Positions 1-12,366 are shown, counted from the stretch's first letter. The stretch is 64,000 nucleotides of DNA from Echinarachnius parma (GCA_037951105.1 JBAMJV010003843.1:112921-176920), one strand, 5' to 3'. Program-made: numbers and translations. Notes: a model not told the origin generated them from the letters alone.

Positions 1-363
1 CAGTTTACATTTGTATGTATGTGTTTATCAGGGAAACAATCAACACTTATTATTCGGGGGCTACTTTTCAAGCTGCAAGAATCTTCAGGATTGAAGGAGG
101 CAGATTAACCCGAAGAAGAAGAAGAGGAAGCTTGCCTGCATGAAAATAATGTTTTGCATTGCACTCCATGATTTTCTGGGGCTCTTTTATGATTTTCTGG
201 GGCAAACTCGTCCTGAGCCCCCAATTAAAATTTTCACTGGTGTTTACAGTATATCTAAGAAATATATGGTGCAAGAAGAAAGCATGTATTGTATCAGACC
301 ATATTACATTTTTTTTTTGCAGTAACAGCATTTCTTCTCAATGTTTGGTGTACCGAAATTAGA

Positions 364-731
364 TTAAAGTGAGGCCTGTAAAGTGTCTAACTCCACGAAA
401 ATTACTTGGAGCTTCCTCGTTTCTCTTCTACCGTGTTGTTTAGCTTATGGTAAGAGAAGAATAAAATAGGGTTAGATTTTTTCAAATGCCCCTTTAGTAT
501 GACGATATCTATCATTCAGCTCAAAAGCGTTAACAAACCTTCATAAACCTCATAAATGTTTCGTTGTAAAAGCTGACGCATATTTTCGCTTTTTTAACCA
601 GGAAAGCAGTGTTCTTTTTCAATGAAACTTTCACACATCATTCGGACATATCTTACAATGATTTTGGTACAGGATTGAAGTCTCAAATGTCATTTTGGGC
701 AATATCTGACACTTTACAGGCCTCACTTTAA
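364..731. mobile_element. TTAA-type MITE, family TTAAAGTGAGGCC
   Basis: Terminal inverted repeats TTAAAGTGAGGCCTGTAAAG and its complement close the element, 368 bp. It is a deletion derivative of the longer copy at 46,185-46,733. Confidence 0.75.
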
Positions 732-1164
732 CAGGCCCATACTGTAAGTTCATTTCATACAAAATCTCTCGACTGATCAAAACTTTGATTACGTTCAAGA
801 TTACAAGATTTTCCCACTCTGTCAATGTCCGTTTTAAAATCTAGTTGTAAATCAAGGCGTTACTACTGTAGTAACTCCTTGGTTACATGTATTATATTTT
901 ACAGTGTATAGGAAACTTCTTGTCCTGAATGAACTCCAATGTATGGCTTGCAGATCATGAGAAATCATGAGATCTGAGAAATCTAGAACATGATCTATTT
1001 TGCTATTGTTCCTCAAATGGTTTGAAAACTCTGTATTCATTTGAATTCAGGTCTAATACAGGCATTTCTAAATTACAATGTAGAATAGCTCTGTGTGATG
1101 CATCAGTTTTATACTGCCACCAGTTTTATATAAACATGTATTGTACAGGTATTGTAATGTGTAT

Positions 1165-1495
1165 TGTCCTAGGAGGGCCTAGGAGGGCGTAGTAGAGGCA
1201 GACAGAGGATAAGATGGGACAGGGTAGGAAATATACAGGGGCTGAGGGCGATTGTGCCCCCCAATTTTCAAAATAGCCCCCTGAAATCAGTAGGTAGCCC
1301 CTATAATTACTATAGGTATGATGTGAAATATTTTATGATATCCATTAGATTGAAAAAGTAGCCCCCTAAAATAACAAATTAATTCCTGCATTGAGATGGG
1401 AAGACATCATCACTGACTGGACCCGCCTAAAGCTGAGCGACGCTCCGAGAGAGACGAGAGACCCAAAAGGATGGAGAAAAGTGGTTGCGCAGCAG
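1165..1495 (+). pseudogene. LINE retrotransposon relic (C-terminal reverse transcriptase tail), split by an insertion
   Basis: The flanks read GRSRGRQRIRW then, after an insertion, WEDIITDWTRLKLSDAPRET and RDPKGWRKVVAQQ. The motif GRQR.RW...I..W..L.L......DR..WR..V is the C-terminal tail of many endonuclease-type LINE ORF2 proteins. Removing the insertion with one copy of its target duplication restores one open frame. Confidence 0.65.
1216..1389 (+). mobile_element. AGCCCC-type insertion with 8-bp target duplication AGATGGGA
   Basis: The element runs CAGGGTAGGAA...TTCCTGCATTG and is bordered on both sides by AGATGGGA. An 8-bp duplication suggests hAT-type mobility. Its body (CCCCCTAATTTTCAAAATAG-like) recurs at 1,488-1,678, and a diverged copy at 4,326-4,490. 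Confidence 0.6.
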
Positions 1496-1678
1496 GGTAG
1501 AAAATATATGTGGGTTGAGGGCGATTTTGCCCCCTAATTTTCAAAATAACCCCTGAAATCAGTAGGTAGCCCCTAAAATTACCATCTATAGGGTACTAAC
1601 TATGTGAAAAATTTCTGGATATCCATCAGATTGGAAAAGTAGCCCCCTAAAATTAAAAATGAATTCCTGCATTGTCAC
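1488..1678 (+). mobile_element. second AGCCCC-type copy
   Basis: Very similar to the copy at 1,216-1,389, with the same CAGGGTAG start and CCTGCATTG end. I see no clear duplication flanking it. Confidence 0.5.
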
Positions 1679-2078
1679 TGGCAGCACCCCTATTAACCCA
1701 TTGACCACGGGAACCGGGTGGGATGTGTACAAAGTCTATGGAGATTTCAGAATCTCGTAGTGAATGGGTTAAAAGCCAGCTAGGCTACGGGAGAGGCGAG
1801 GTGAGGATGGTACATTGCTTGGATGCTTGGATGACACAGGTGCACAGAAATAATGATGTCCAGAGAAGAGAGGTGAAGGACAGTTTGGTATTATATTGGG
1901 AGGCATTTTCATGATCACCATCTTTATCACGCAAATACAGTATTGTACCAGTGCGGTACAGATCAGATCAGATTTGTGCATTTAGGCATATTTTCATACT
2001 TGGGATTAATGGCAACTTCGCGATTGGTCGCAACTATTTATGTAACACCCCTCTATATTATCAGATCTCTGTTGACCA

Positions 2079-2428
2079 TTTTAGGGATCTAGTAACATTG
2101 TCCGAATCCACAAAATTTCCTTACATTCTCTACTGGTTTTCTCATACTTCTATTTCTATTGCATGGAACAGGTTTTAACCAAATTATATTTCTCTTTCGT
2201 TAAAAAGATATTTACTATAGAGTTATTCAGATTTTTAACTATCCACTGGATAGTCATAACCGTGTACAAAGTCAGTGCAATGATTGAGTGAATATTACTT
2301 TGCATTTTTGCTCATTATTAAATGGGACATGTTCACACATTCTACTCAGTGGACATATTAGATCACAATACACATTGTATCAACCATTCATCACTTTTTG
2401 CACATTTCAATAAAGTTACTTTTTTAAA
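2079..2428. mobile_element. TTAA-type MITE, family TTAAAGGGATCTAGTAAC, inverted copy
   Basis: Begins TTAGGGATCTAGTAAC and carries GTGTACAAAGTCAGTGCAAT and TTTGCATTTTTGCTCATTA, the reverse of the core in the 58.1- and 62.2-kb copies; fades into AAAGTTAC near 2,428. Confidence 0.55.
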
Positions 2429-3487
2429 CGCTATTGTTTTTGTATCGCTTACAGTGTTATTATTAGGGGGGCATGTGCCCTCAATAGAGATAGCACCATA
2501 TGCACATGTATGGTCTGTGCTCTGAGAGCGCTAAACTACACTAGCACACAGCAGCATAGATGGGGTCTTTACAAGGTCAGACCTGCACTAATAAATCTGT
2601 CCCCTCACACCATTCATTCCCTCAACCAAGGAGTTACTAGTGAGCTCTGACCCTAACAAACAACTACATCTGTAAATGTATCATATCTACTATTATATCC
2701 TACATGAATGAAATCCTGTTCAGTGATTGGTCTACATAGCGTCATGTGACCAAACATAGTAATGCCCATGGAGAAAAATGTGCTATGCGTGACGTCATTC
2801 ATGGAATAGTAAATGCTATTCCATGAATGACGTCATAGATGCCGGGTGATCATATTGAGCCCATAGAGATGCGTGTTATAAAACTTCCCTGCGAGCAGAT
2901 GTCTTGTTTTAGCTTGGGAAAGATGCTCGACGAGATTTCTCAAAGAGTTAAAAAATAAATAAATACAGCATACTTTCACTCGTGAATATCAATAAGTTCC
3001 AAAGAATATTCTAGAGATGCATTTCATGTATAACGTAGCGGTATTCGAATTTTAAAATTACGACAATGGTGCACATTGTGCATCGTTGTCCTTCTGTGGT
3101 CTTGACACTAATTCGTCATTTAACAATCGGCCGCGGTGTGCACTGCACTAGCTGTATGTGTAATGTATTTTCTCCATACAATTACACGTGTGTACATGTA
3201 AAGCAGGTTAATTATTCACTTTGATGCGCGCGTTTTGCATTTGGGTGCGCATTAGTTGTTATGGCGCGTAACCATGAATGGAAAGATAGCGCAATACGCG
3301 CTCTGCGCTAGGACTATTGCGCAAAGGGGGTCAGTGTCACAAACAGAACATAGTCAGTGCAGTGATGGTTCCATGATCAATGTTTATTTTTTCTTTATAT
3401 TTTTCTTTAATTGAATTTAAATCATTTGTTTTTGCGATGATTATGATTATGCGAAGGATATAAAACAAATATATCATACACTATTTC
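2429..3487. other. unassigned intergenic stretch
   Basis: Contains the CRE palindrome and a CpG-bearing patch around 3,130-3,330 with several GCGC; no gene seen. Confidence 0.45.
2790..2835. repeat. 20-bp perfect inverted repeat carrying CRE-like TGACGTCA
   Basis: TGACGTCATTCATGGAATAG, a 6-bp spacer, then CTATTCCATGAATGACGTCA. Both outer ends carry TGACGTCA, the CREB/ATF site. Confidence 0.85.
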
Positions 3488-3611
3488 GAGCCACTAGTGA
3501 AATTATGGATTCCTCGGTGACAGAAAAAGCACTATGTTCTTCGGGTCTACGACCCTCAGAACATAGTGCTTTTCCTGTCACCTCGGAATCCATAATTTCA
3601 ACTAGAGGCTC
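3488..3611. repeat. hairpin with 53-bp arms
   Basis: GAAATTATGGATTCC...AAGCACTATGTTCT pairs with AGAACATAGTGCTTT...GGAATCCATAATTTC; loop TCGGGTCTACGACCCTC is itself a small hairpin. Confidence 0.8.
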
Positions 3612-4076
3612 TCAGTGCATGGTATATTTGTTTACTACATGTACTTGTAATCAAATGCAAGCCAGTGAACAAAACATACACAGGCTCAGGAATTTGCCTT
3701 TGAAATGACAAAAAGAGCCCCTGAAAATCATAAAGGACTCCCTGTAAATTTGCATAGAGTTCAATGAAAAACAATTTTTGATTTTTGATAGTAGCCCCCA
3801 AAGAAATAATTAAATTTTCAAGCACTGAGTACAATCCTTGAGGAACGAGGTAATTATCTCACCCCAACTTTCCCAAGATATTATATGTCACGATTATGTT
3901 GTTTGACCATTTGGACTAGTGTATGCATGGTTTGTGAGCACTGACCATTGGAGGACAGCAGCATGACTACCCAGGTCTGTCCAAGGTCAGTCCAGCACTA
4001 GTCTGCTCCCTCAGACCCTATCAAACAAGTTTTATCAGATCTCTGTAGTTCCACTGATCTCTAGATATATGTGACC

Positions 4077-4313
4077 GGCTAAAGCAAAACCCTGCACTTG
4101 TCGGCAATTCAGGTTTTGAAGAAATTGGATTTAAGTTCACATAATGTGTGTAAAAGACTTATGATTGTAAAATTGAAACAAACATATCTTTGCCAATTAT
4201 TGACCATTTTTTTAGATACAAAGCATCAAATGAAAGCTTGTGATAAGGCCTTTCTAATAGTATGAAAATCAACATTTTGATTTTAACGACAAGTGCAGGG
4301 TTTTGCTATAGCC
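4077..4313. mobile_element. inverted-repeat element, GGCTAAAGCAAAACCCTGCA ends
   Basis: AGCAAAACCCTGCACTTGTC and GACAAGTGCAGGGTTTTGCT are perfect inverted repeats; centre AT-rich, 237 bp. Confidence 0.7.
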
Positions 4314-4325
4314 AGTCGATAAAAT

Positions 4326-4490
4326 GACGATACACAGGGGCAGAGTGCAATTTTGCCCCCTAATTTGTTTAATAGCCCCCTGAAATCAGTAATAGGTAGC
4401 CCATAAAATTACCATAGAATATTATGTGAAATATTTTGTGATATCCATCAGATCGAAAAAGTAGTCCCCTAAAATAAAAAATTAATTCTT
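4326..4490 (+). mobile_element. third AGCCCC-type copy, diverged
   Basis: Shares the CCCCCTAATTT, AATAGCCCCCTGAAATCAGT and AAAATTACCATAGA blocks with the copies near 1.3 and 1.6 kb; ends are unclear. Confidence 0.4.
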
Positions 4491-4838
4491 ACCCTGGACT
4501 TTAAATAGGCATAACTCTTGTGCCTTGGAGTTGTGCCCATCCTTCCAAACTTATCATGGTTACACACATACACATCAATTTACAACTATATTTTACACAA
4601 TTCATGTATGAAGATACCAGAAAGTACAATGCATTTGCACAAGCAGAAAGTACAATGTATTTGCACAAGCAAAAATACAACTGGAAGTGGAAGGTCTGCA
4701 CGTTCTGAGGTCATTCGAGGTCATGGTAGTGTACTGGGAAACCCCATCTGACAACGTGCTAGCTGTACTATGCATACACAGTATTACAAGCATGTGTGGT
4801 AGTTCACTACACCACATGTAGCCTACTGCCAAAGACAA

Positions 4839-5058
4839 TACCGTAGAACACCATCGTCAAGCACCCCCAAGCACCAATATGTATCTTGCTTTTAAAGAGC
4901 GCCCGCTCTCTGTCCAAACGGGAAACTTTAATCAAGAATGCAAATAATGGTGAGGAATATTCATGAGGATAATAATGGAGGTGAATCTCATGGAAACGTC
5001 TTTAAAAGCAAGATGCGTATAGGTGCTTGGGGGTGCTTGACGATGGTGTTCTACGGTA
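4839..5058. mobile_element. inverted-repeat MITE, TACCGTAGAACACCATCGTC ends
   Basis: TACCGTAGAACACCATCGTC and GACGATGGTGTTCTACGGTA are perfect 20-bp ends of ~58-bp arms; centre of about 100 bp unpaired. Confidence 0.75.
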
Positions 5059-5389
5059 TGCATTGCATTCCTTATTTTCCTTTCAACTTGCATTATTGCA
5101 GATCTTTTGAAATACAATAGCTTGAGCAGTTTACTTGAAAATAATTACTGGATAGTCTGCACTTTTTAAGGACAAATCTATAAAATCTCTGTGGCCTCTT
5201 AATCCCTATCAGTATCACGCGACAACTGTTCGCCGCCAAGGCAATCACGTATATTTTTGTATGAACCGTGAGCGAGGTTTATTTATGAGATAATACGGTT
5301 AAATCAAGGATCTTCAGAGCGCAAACTATTACTGTATACAGGATCCTATGCATGCACGCTTGGCCACTAGTTGATATATAAACACATAG

Positions 5390-5610
5390 GCCCGTATTCA
5401 CAAAGGAGGTTTGTACAAACCCTGGTTCAAACTGCGGTTTACATCTATGGAATGCCAATTGTAAACCGATGGAGAGAGAATGTGTACCATCAACATTGTT
5501 AACAAGTAAGGAATTTACATTCTCTCTCCATCAGTTTACAATTGGCATTCCATAGATGTAAACCGCGGTTTGAACCTGGGTTTGTACAAACCTCCTTTGT
5601 GAATACGGGC
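5390..5610. mobile_element. near-perfect inverted-repeat MITE, GCCCGTATTCACAAAG ends
   Basis: Two ~95-bp arms pair almost base for base (CCTGGTTCAAACTGCGGTTT... and its complement) around a short centre. Flanks suggest an ATA duplication. A lone end, CTCCTTTGTGAATCCGGGCC, recurs at 63,370-63,389. Confidence 0.75.
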
Positions 5611-5689
5611 CATAAAGACCATACACCCACAAATTACAATGTGCTTTCAATACAAAGCGGGAGAAATACAAATATTAACTAGATGTTGA

Positions 5690-7345
5690 ATTCGTCACTT
5701 TTGACGAATTAAGGTTATACATATCGATTTATTATGATAAAAGGATGATTCCAAAAATAACTTCTCGATCATCATATCAATAATAATAGATTCCCCCCCC
5801 CCCCCCCCCTGAAAAAAAGAAAAGGAAAAGAAAAAAAAAGAAAGTTAAAAAATATTGCCTTGGATTCGAACCCACGACCCTTTGATCTTGTGTCACAAAT
5901 TATACCGCGAGACCAACATTAGATCACTTAACGAAAATGGGAATTCGGGAAAGATACATCAGTGATTGCACACTGCATTTGTCATTGTAACAGTGAATTA
6001 TTTGACCTTTGAACCTAATTTACATATCATTAACGCCATTTTCATAATCCAATCTTATCTTATGAAAATTGTTCCTTTCATATGTGTGCTGAATTTCCAT
6101 GTCCGCGGCGTACGTGGTTATTGAGTATTCATGCTTGATTTATTTGACCTTTGACGGTAAATATGACAATGAAATATGCATTTTCGCGATTTGATGTTAA
6201 CTTATGAAATGATGGTCTTGCAAATCCCTATCTACATGCGAAGTTTCACATCGGTAGCATAGTTTCTCGAGCAGTTATAGGTCGAAAGCATACGTTTTGG
6301 CTAACCCTCAATTTGTAACAGATTTGAACTCTTATTTCCAATCAAACAATTCATCAGGATCCAGTGAACAAAACGAAATGTCGTGAATAGATTGCGAATA
6401 GAGCATGACATCAGCTACGATATATCAAAATTTGGGAGAAAATAGTTGGAGAATAACCGAGATATGGTCAAAAGTCCGCTGTGATCGATTTCAACATTGA
6501 TTGAAATTGATTAAAATTTGCATGTTCAAATTTAACCCTAAATATGATGACTTTATAACATTTACTGGGCATAAATGAGGTATGAATTCGTATCTACAAC
6601 TCATAATCTATCCGAATATTAAAAGAAAATCGGATGTTTGTGGACTTTTTAAAAAGTTATGGCCGAATAAAAAAAGGATGTTTTTACCATATTTTGCCAA
6701 TTTGCGTGCGCGCGTAATTTTGACTTTGACGCGCGCGTACTCCGTTATTATGAGTCAACAATGACTCAAATTGATAGGGTGTGTTTAGGGATCTATAAGG
6801 CATGCAAAACATGTGAAAAAACGACAATTTTCTTATTAATTCGCGTTACGGGCCCAAATACGCGCGCGCCGACGCGCACGCGCGGAATTTTTTGAAACGC
6901 TTAAAATTGTCTGAAACATATAGTAAATTACTCGGGTTGGGGTTTTGAACATTTTTAATTTTTTTTTTCACTTGACGGACGCGTACGCGCGCGTCTCCGA
7001 GTGTAAGCGCACGCGCATGAGCTTAAAAGATGACGATTGAACTGATTGATATTGATGCGAAATTTGAAGTGAAATTAATGATGCATGACTGAGTTATGAT
7101 GATTATTGAAATTTGACAAAATGGCGTCCTGATGACGTCATAGTGATGTGACGTCACTGAAAAGGTTAGCAGATCTAAGTTAGATCATGATCTATCATCA
7201 TGTGAATATTCATGACAATTGATTCATCTGATCTTGAGATATGCGACGGACAAAATTAGGAAGAAGAAGAAGAAGAAGAAGAAATAATAATAAAAATTCG
7301 AACGAAATCAATAGGTTATACATATGATATATGTACATTGTATAA
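5690..7345. mobile_element. possible composite repeat with tRNA-like head and (AAG)n tail
   Basis: Near 5,855-5,925 the minus strand has GGGTTCGAATCC, a B-box-like site. The stretch then runs through CpG-containing non-coding DNA to (AAG)n at 7,260-7,283. TTATACATAT occurs near both ends (about 5,714 and 7,316). I do not recognise the family. Confidence 0.3.
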
Positions 7346-7633
7346 CCTAATTAAATGTTATTTTGGGGACAACTTTTCAAGCTTGCCTTCCTTGCAAGCA
7401 CTCTGCACACATATGAAAAAATACATGGAGGCTCAGTGCGAATTTGCACCCGAAAAATCATAAAGGAGACCCCATAAATTTGCATGTGTTCAATGATAAA
7501 CAAATTTTAGAATGTTATTTTTGTGCGGGCAAGTATGAAAAGTAGCACCCAAAAAAATATCCCGTATTTTTTCCCTGACTCTGCATTTTGTTCTCCAATT
7601 TACATGTACGATGGGGAACTATGTGGTACTTTT

Positions 7634-8148
7634 TTAAAAGGAGAATTCCAGGCCAGATTTAGTTATTGTCTAACAGAATAAGGCAAAAGAGAGGAATAAT
7701 TGGTGAAAATTTGATCGAAACCGGACAAGAAGCACAAGAGTTATGCCTATTTGAACATCATGTTGTCATGTCAAAAGTGATCCTTTAAATATTGCCGCCA
7801 ATTGCAGCAACATCATTGACAAGCAGCTCCCCATAGGTTTTATACATGAAAATTCATCTCTTCTTTTTTCTTCTGCTCTGCCATATATTCTTAATATGTT
7901 CAAAGCTAATGGAATTGCTTTATAATTAAGAAAATTTTCTTTTCGTTAAATCAATTTAACATGGCAGCAGCAAATGACTTCTCGATTGATAGCAATTGCA
8001 AACGATACACACAAATTTGAACTAAATTCTACCTGTCATAACTTTGCTGTTGCTCTCCCCTTTTTGCTCAGATTTTCACTCACGATTCTCCTTATTCAAC
8101 TTCTTTCATGTCAAACATAAAACTTCTGAGGTGTAAATTCCCCTTTAA
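7634..8148. mobile_element. TTAA-type MITE, family TTAAAAGGAGAATT
   Basis: Ends TTAAAAGGAGAATTCC and its near-complement AATTCCCCTTTAA, about 515 bp, no coding potential. Confidence 0.55.
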
Positions 8149-8529
8149 TATTTTAGGGGATCTGGATCTGTTTGCCATTTAGGTTTGCTCATCGTTCCGA
8201 AACCCAAAAACCCAAACCCCCATAGATGGATGATGCAGTTTTCTGCACAGAAATACAGTAGGGCTACTGCTTTTTGGAAGCATTCCATTCCAACTTTCAT
8301 TGGCTCTAAATAATTATTCATATGCAGACACTAGTGAACAGTTTGGCCACAAAAGTATAAATGGAAGGTTGGCTTAGGGGAAGGTCATTTGAGGTCGCAT
8401 TGTGGAAAACCACCAATTCACTCTATGACAATGTGTTCTATAGATCTGACTTTATACACGTAAAAGCATACACACTACATACATGTACTGGGTAGCAGCC
8501 TTGCTAAATGGGAACTGGAAACTTGGAAG

Positions 8530-9094
8530 TTAAAGGACAATGAAATCCAGACGAATTGTTGTATGCACTATAAGACACTAAATATAATGAATAGTCCCTG
8601 AAAATTTGAGCACAATCGGTCAAGAAATAAGAAAACTATGGCTCTTTGAAAAGAGCCATGTATTTCTTTGAGTGACTCAAATTGGCAACGCACTCTGGCA
8701 AAGTTGTGGACAACTCCCCATACATTTTGTACACAAAATTTCAATTTTGTTCAATTTTCTCAAAATGTATGTTTACCCTTCGTTCGAGTTCAACATATGT
8801 TTTGTAGAATGCTTTTATACATAACATATCATGAGTTGGGGGAATGAAAAAATGTGACTATGAAGAAAACTGTAAAAATGGGAACTTTTGTGTACAAAAC
8901 ATATGGGGAGTTGTCCACACACTTATCAGGGTGCGTTGCCAATTTGAGTTCCCCATAGGAATAAATGGACATCTTCAAAGAGCCGTAGTTTTCTTGTTTC
9001 TTGCCCGATTGTGCTCTAACTTTCAGAGATTATTCCTCTTAATCTCCTCAAGACTATGAAAGCAACATTTTGCTTGGGTTTCATTGCCCTTTAA
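8530..9094. mobile_element. TTAA-type MITE, family TTAAAGGACAATGAAA
   Basis: Ends TTAAAGGACAATGAAA / TTTCATTGCCCTTTAA. The two halves are long imperfect inverted repeats sharing TGGGGAGTTGTCCAC and ATTGTGCTC stretches. A second, one-sided copy begins at 9,091 and shares the same TTAA. Confidence 0.75.
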
Positions 9095-9290
9095 AGGACA
9101 ATGAAACCTGTGCAAAGCAGTGTTTCACTTCATTATTTCAAAAGAGAATAAACAAGAGGATTCATTTCTGAAAGTTTGAGCACAATAAGTCGATAAAGTA
9201 TGGCTCTTTGAAGATAGCCATTTATTTATATGGGGAATTGAAATTGGCAACACATTAGCAAATTGGTGGACAATGACATATATATTTATT
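9091..9290. mobile_element. partial copy of the TTAAAGGACAATGAAA family
   Basis: Starts TTAAAGGACAATGAAACC and follows the left half of 8,530-9,094 (TTTGAGCACAAT..GTC, TATGGCTCTTTGAA, AATTGGCAACACA) for about 200 bp, then loses similarity. Confidence 0.65.
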
Positions 9291-9589
9291 TTTTTTAACA
9301 CAAAATGTCTAGTATTTTTAATATTCTGGAAGCATGTGTCCCGTTTGTTATATAGTTAAACCCATAGATGTTTTGTAGAATACAGTGAACTACATACTGT
9401 ATAGTGAGTTTGGGGAATGGAAATAAAAGTGAAACATACATTTTGCAAACAAAGTTTGCCACAGGGGTTTCATATTTCATTGTCATTTCATACATTTTTT
9501 TCCAACTCTCTGTGACTCTACATTCAACATTGTAAGTGTACTGTATTGCAAATTGTACGTGTAGCAGGTCTAGTATAAAGTGTATGCGG

Positions 9590-10005
9590 TTAAAGTGATC
9601 CATTAACTTCAGAACATATTTCAAAAAGTGATATTTGAGACTTCAATCATATACATGTACACCAATATAATTGTAAGATTCTTCTGAATAGTTTCATAGA
9701 AAAATAACTGTTTTACCTGGTGAAAAAAGCGAAAATTTATGTCAGATTTTATCACGTAATGCCCATTGATTTTGACTACAATGAAACATCATTCCAGAAT
9801 CTAAAAGCCTCCGAGGAACGATTTTCGCTCAATCATAAAAATGTATCCACAGTTGGGGAGACATTTGAAAAATCACAACCCATTTCATTCTTTTGTTACC
9901 TGTAACGGTAAGCCACACAAGAAGGTACTTGTAGACAAATGTGAAAGCTTCAAGTGATTTTGGTTGAATTAGACCAAATTAATGGATCACTTTGGATCAC
10001 TTTAA
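9590..10005. mobile_element. TTAA-type MITE, family TTAAAGTGATCCATTAA
   Basis: Ends TTAAAGTGATCCATTAA and TTAATGGATCACTTT...GGATCACTTTAA, 416 bp. Inner parts resemble 12,715-13,030 and, weakly, the 46,185-46,733 family. Confidence 0.65.
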
Positions 10006-10804
10006 CTCACAAAGTAGTAAATACACTGGAAGGTCTGCTCAACAGGAGGTCATTTGAGGTCACACGGTAGAAAGGCACCCACCCAATGACAATGAGCTCT
10101 GTGCAACTATGACTCGCAAGCATGTCTGGAGCTATTGCAGTGGGAAGACAATGCATTCCATTGCAACTAAATTGGACATGAAGTGAGAACAAAACTTGCG
10201 GAAGGGGGTACTACCATACAGTGCATGCTTTGATTACGCATGTATGCACTATGAGTATGATTGACTGACCTGTTGGCTGGCTGGTTGCGCAAAACATATG
10301 TGCATTTACATGTAGTTCATTCTTTATTACCACACTCTCATGTCTAAATTACTTTTTCAGGAACAATTACACATTCTTGAACACTGCATTTTGGTATTTT
10401 CTACAGATTATTCTTTCTGTTAAACACCTCTTCAGCAAAAGTTCATTGCAACATTGTTTATAAATGGCAGGGTGACAAAAAAAGAAACTTTTTAGACTTA
10501 AAATTCTCTTATAAATACTGAATTCACTTTCAACTTTCATCCAACAATACCTAATTACATTATTTCATTACTTTGTATTTTTGGATGATGACTGTAATGT
10601 GCCTTTGTATTATATTAAAATTATAATATATTTCAAAGTGATTTTAAAATTAAGCTTTAAATTCTTGCAAAGTCCCAATGATTTATATCTCAAGACCTGC
10701 TTTATATCTTTAGGTGTGTGGGCTGGGATTGTATGATTGTATCCTATGACCGGGGTAATTTAGTAAGGGGATACTAGTAGTTGAGTTTTGGATGTTTTGG
10801 ATGT
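10006..10804. other. unassigned intergenic stretch
   Basis: 10,010-10,200 carries a dispersed repeat (GGAAGGTCTGC...GGTCATTTGAGGTCA) also seen at 4,690-4,830 and 8,360-8,480; the rest is AT-rich with nothing recognised. Confidence 0.45.
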
Positions 10805-11307
10805 TTAAAGGGATAGTTGAGTTTTGGTAGAGAGGGCGCTAGACTACTTATTTTGTTTGTGAGGCACTGTAATGAAAAACTGAGTGTAAAATTTGAAATC
10901 TGAGCATAATATTTTAATAATAAAATCATCTTTGTTTGATCAAAATCAGTTCAGAGATGGCTGAAATATCCATAAATATAACAATTTGTAATAAAGCTGG
11001 GGCCCCAGGTTTATTAGAGAATTTTGAACCAGCCGTTAAAAATTCAAAAAAATGCTTCCTCTTTTCAAAAAGTTACAAAATAGGTATTTAAATAGTTGTT
11101 GGTTATTGTTGATTATATCTAATCACTATTTCAACATAACATCGCATGCACAATATTTTATTCAAAATGGTTGAAACCGACGAGTGTTTAGAGAGCGCCC
11201 TCTTATGTTTTAACGGCTCTTTTTTAATGATAATATGATCTTTACTACGTCATTTGTAATTTTGTGTTCCATTCTAGTTATAACTATTAGTTTGTAATGT
11301 AATGATA

Positions 11308-12366
11308 AGCCTGAGTCATGTCGGAATTTTTTTGTTCCGGAATCCGCCGGTGTTGTGCCGGTCGGAATCCAGTATTCCGATAAAAAAAAACTGCCAATGA
11401 ATGATACGGAACGAACACGCACTAGAAGGTCTGCCATAGCTTCGGCAGCGCAGGCAAGCCCCGCGCTGCGAGACAGGCCAACTCAACTGCCTTGACCTTG
11501 CATTTTTCAAGTTGCACTCTTAAAAAGTGCCGAAAAGGAACGAAAATGTAAGATTATTACGATTAAGATCGCACCTATTCTAGACTCTTATTTTACTTAT
11601 ACGAGAACAATTACCTGCAAAAACAGCAACAACAAAAAATGCGCTGATTTATATCTCGAACATTTTCTAACTCCTCGAACCTGCATGTGTACTGAAGCTT
11701 ACATCATATCAGTACAACGACACGAATAAGTCAACACTAACACTTCACTTGTATACTTTGCGTGCAGCTTATCGGGTCTTTTTTCTTACGCAAGATATCC
11801 ATCCGCCGGGAATTGGGGAATTCCCCAATTCCTGGCGGATGGATATCTCGCGTAAGAAATGAGACCCATAACCTGCACGCAAAGTATACGAGTGATATGG
11901 CGGGCTGTACCGATAGAGGGCGGACTGGATGTCAACGTTTGAGAATCGTTTAATCCATGTGCAGTATTACGTACATGACTGTGTAGTATGCATGATACAC
12001 GTACGGGTGACATGGTACGGCGCAGCTCTGACTGATAGCAGCTAGCTGCGCTTGCGGGGCCGGGGCGCGCCGGGGTAGCTAGTCTACGACGTCGATCGTA
12101 TGCCGTACTCGCCGCACCGCGCGCTAGATCGGCTGTCATAATAAACGCAGCGGATTTCTTGTCGTTGTAAGTTGCATTCGACATCGTCTTTCTTGTACTT
12201 TTTTGTCATTTGTTTTCTTCTGATAGTTTTCTACTACAAAATATGAATTTTTGAGGAAAAAGAGGTTTTCCGCGATTTTCATCGGAATACCGGAATGGAG
12301 AAAACCAAACCGGAACACGCACACACCGGACGGATTCCGGTATTCCGTCCGTTCCGACCCAGGCTT
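11308..12366. mobile_element. inner inverted-repeat element with TCGGAAT ends
   Basis: Opens AAGCCTGAGTCATGTCGGAA and closes CGTTCCGACCCAGGCTT, with repeated CCGGAAT/ATTCCGG blocks near both ends. It is CpG-rich compared with the surrounding element. No transposase frame was recognised. Confidence 0.5.
11746..11894. repeat. palindrome without loop, 149 bp
   Basis: GATATCCATCCGCCGGGAAT and its near-complement meet at GGGGAATTCCCC near 11,820; the outer arms GTATACTTTGCGTGCAG and CTGCACGCAAAGTATAC are perfect. It lies inside the nested element complex. Confidence 0.8.

Noticed and set aside
11786-12184. 132-codon open frame on the minus strand
   Set aside because: Lies in the palindrome and GC-rich centre of the nested element; no transposase or other pattern.
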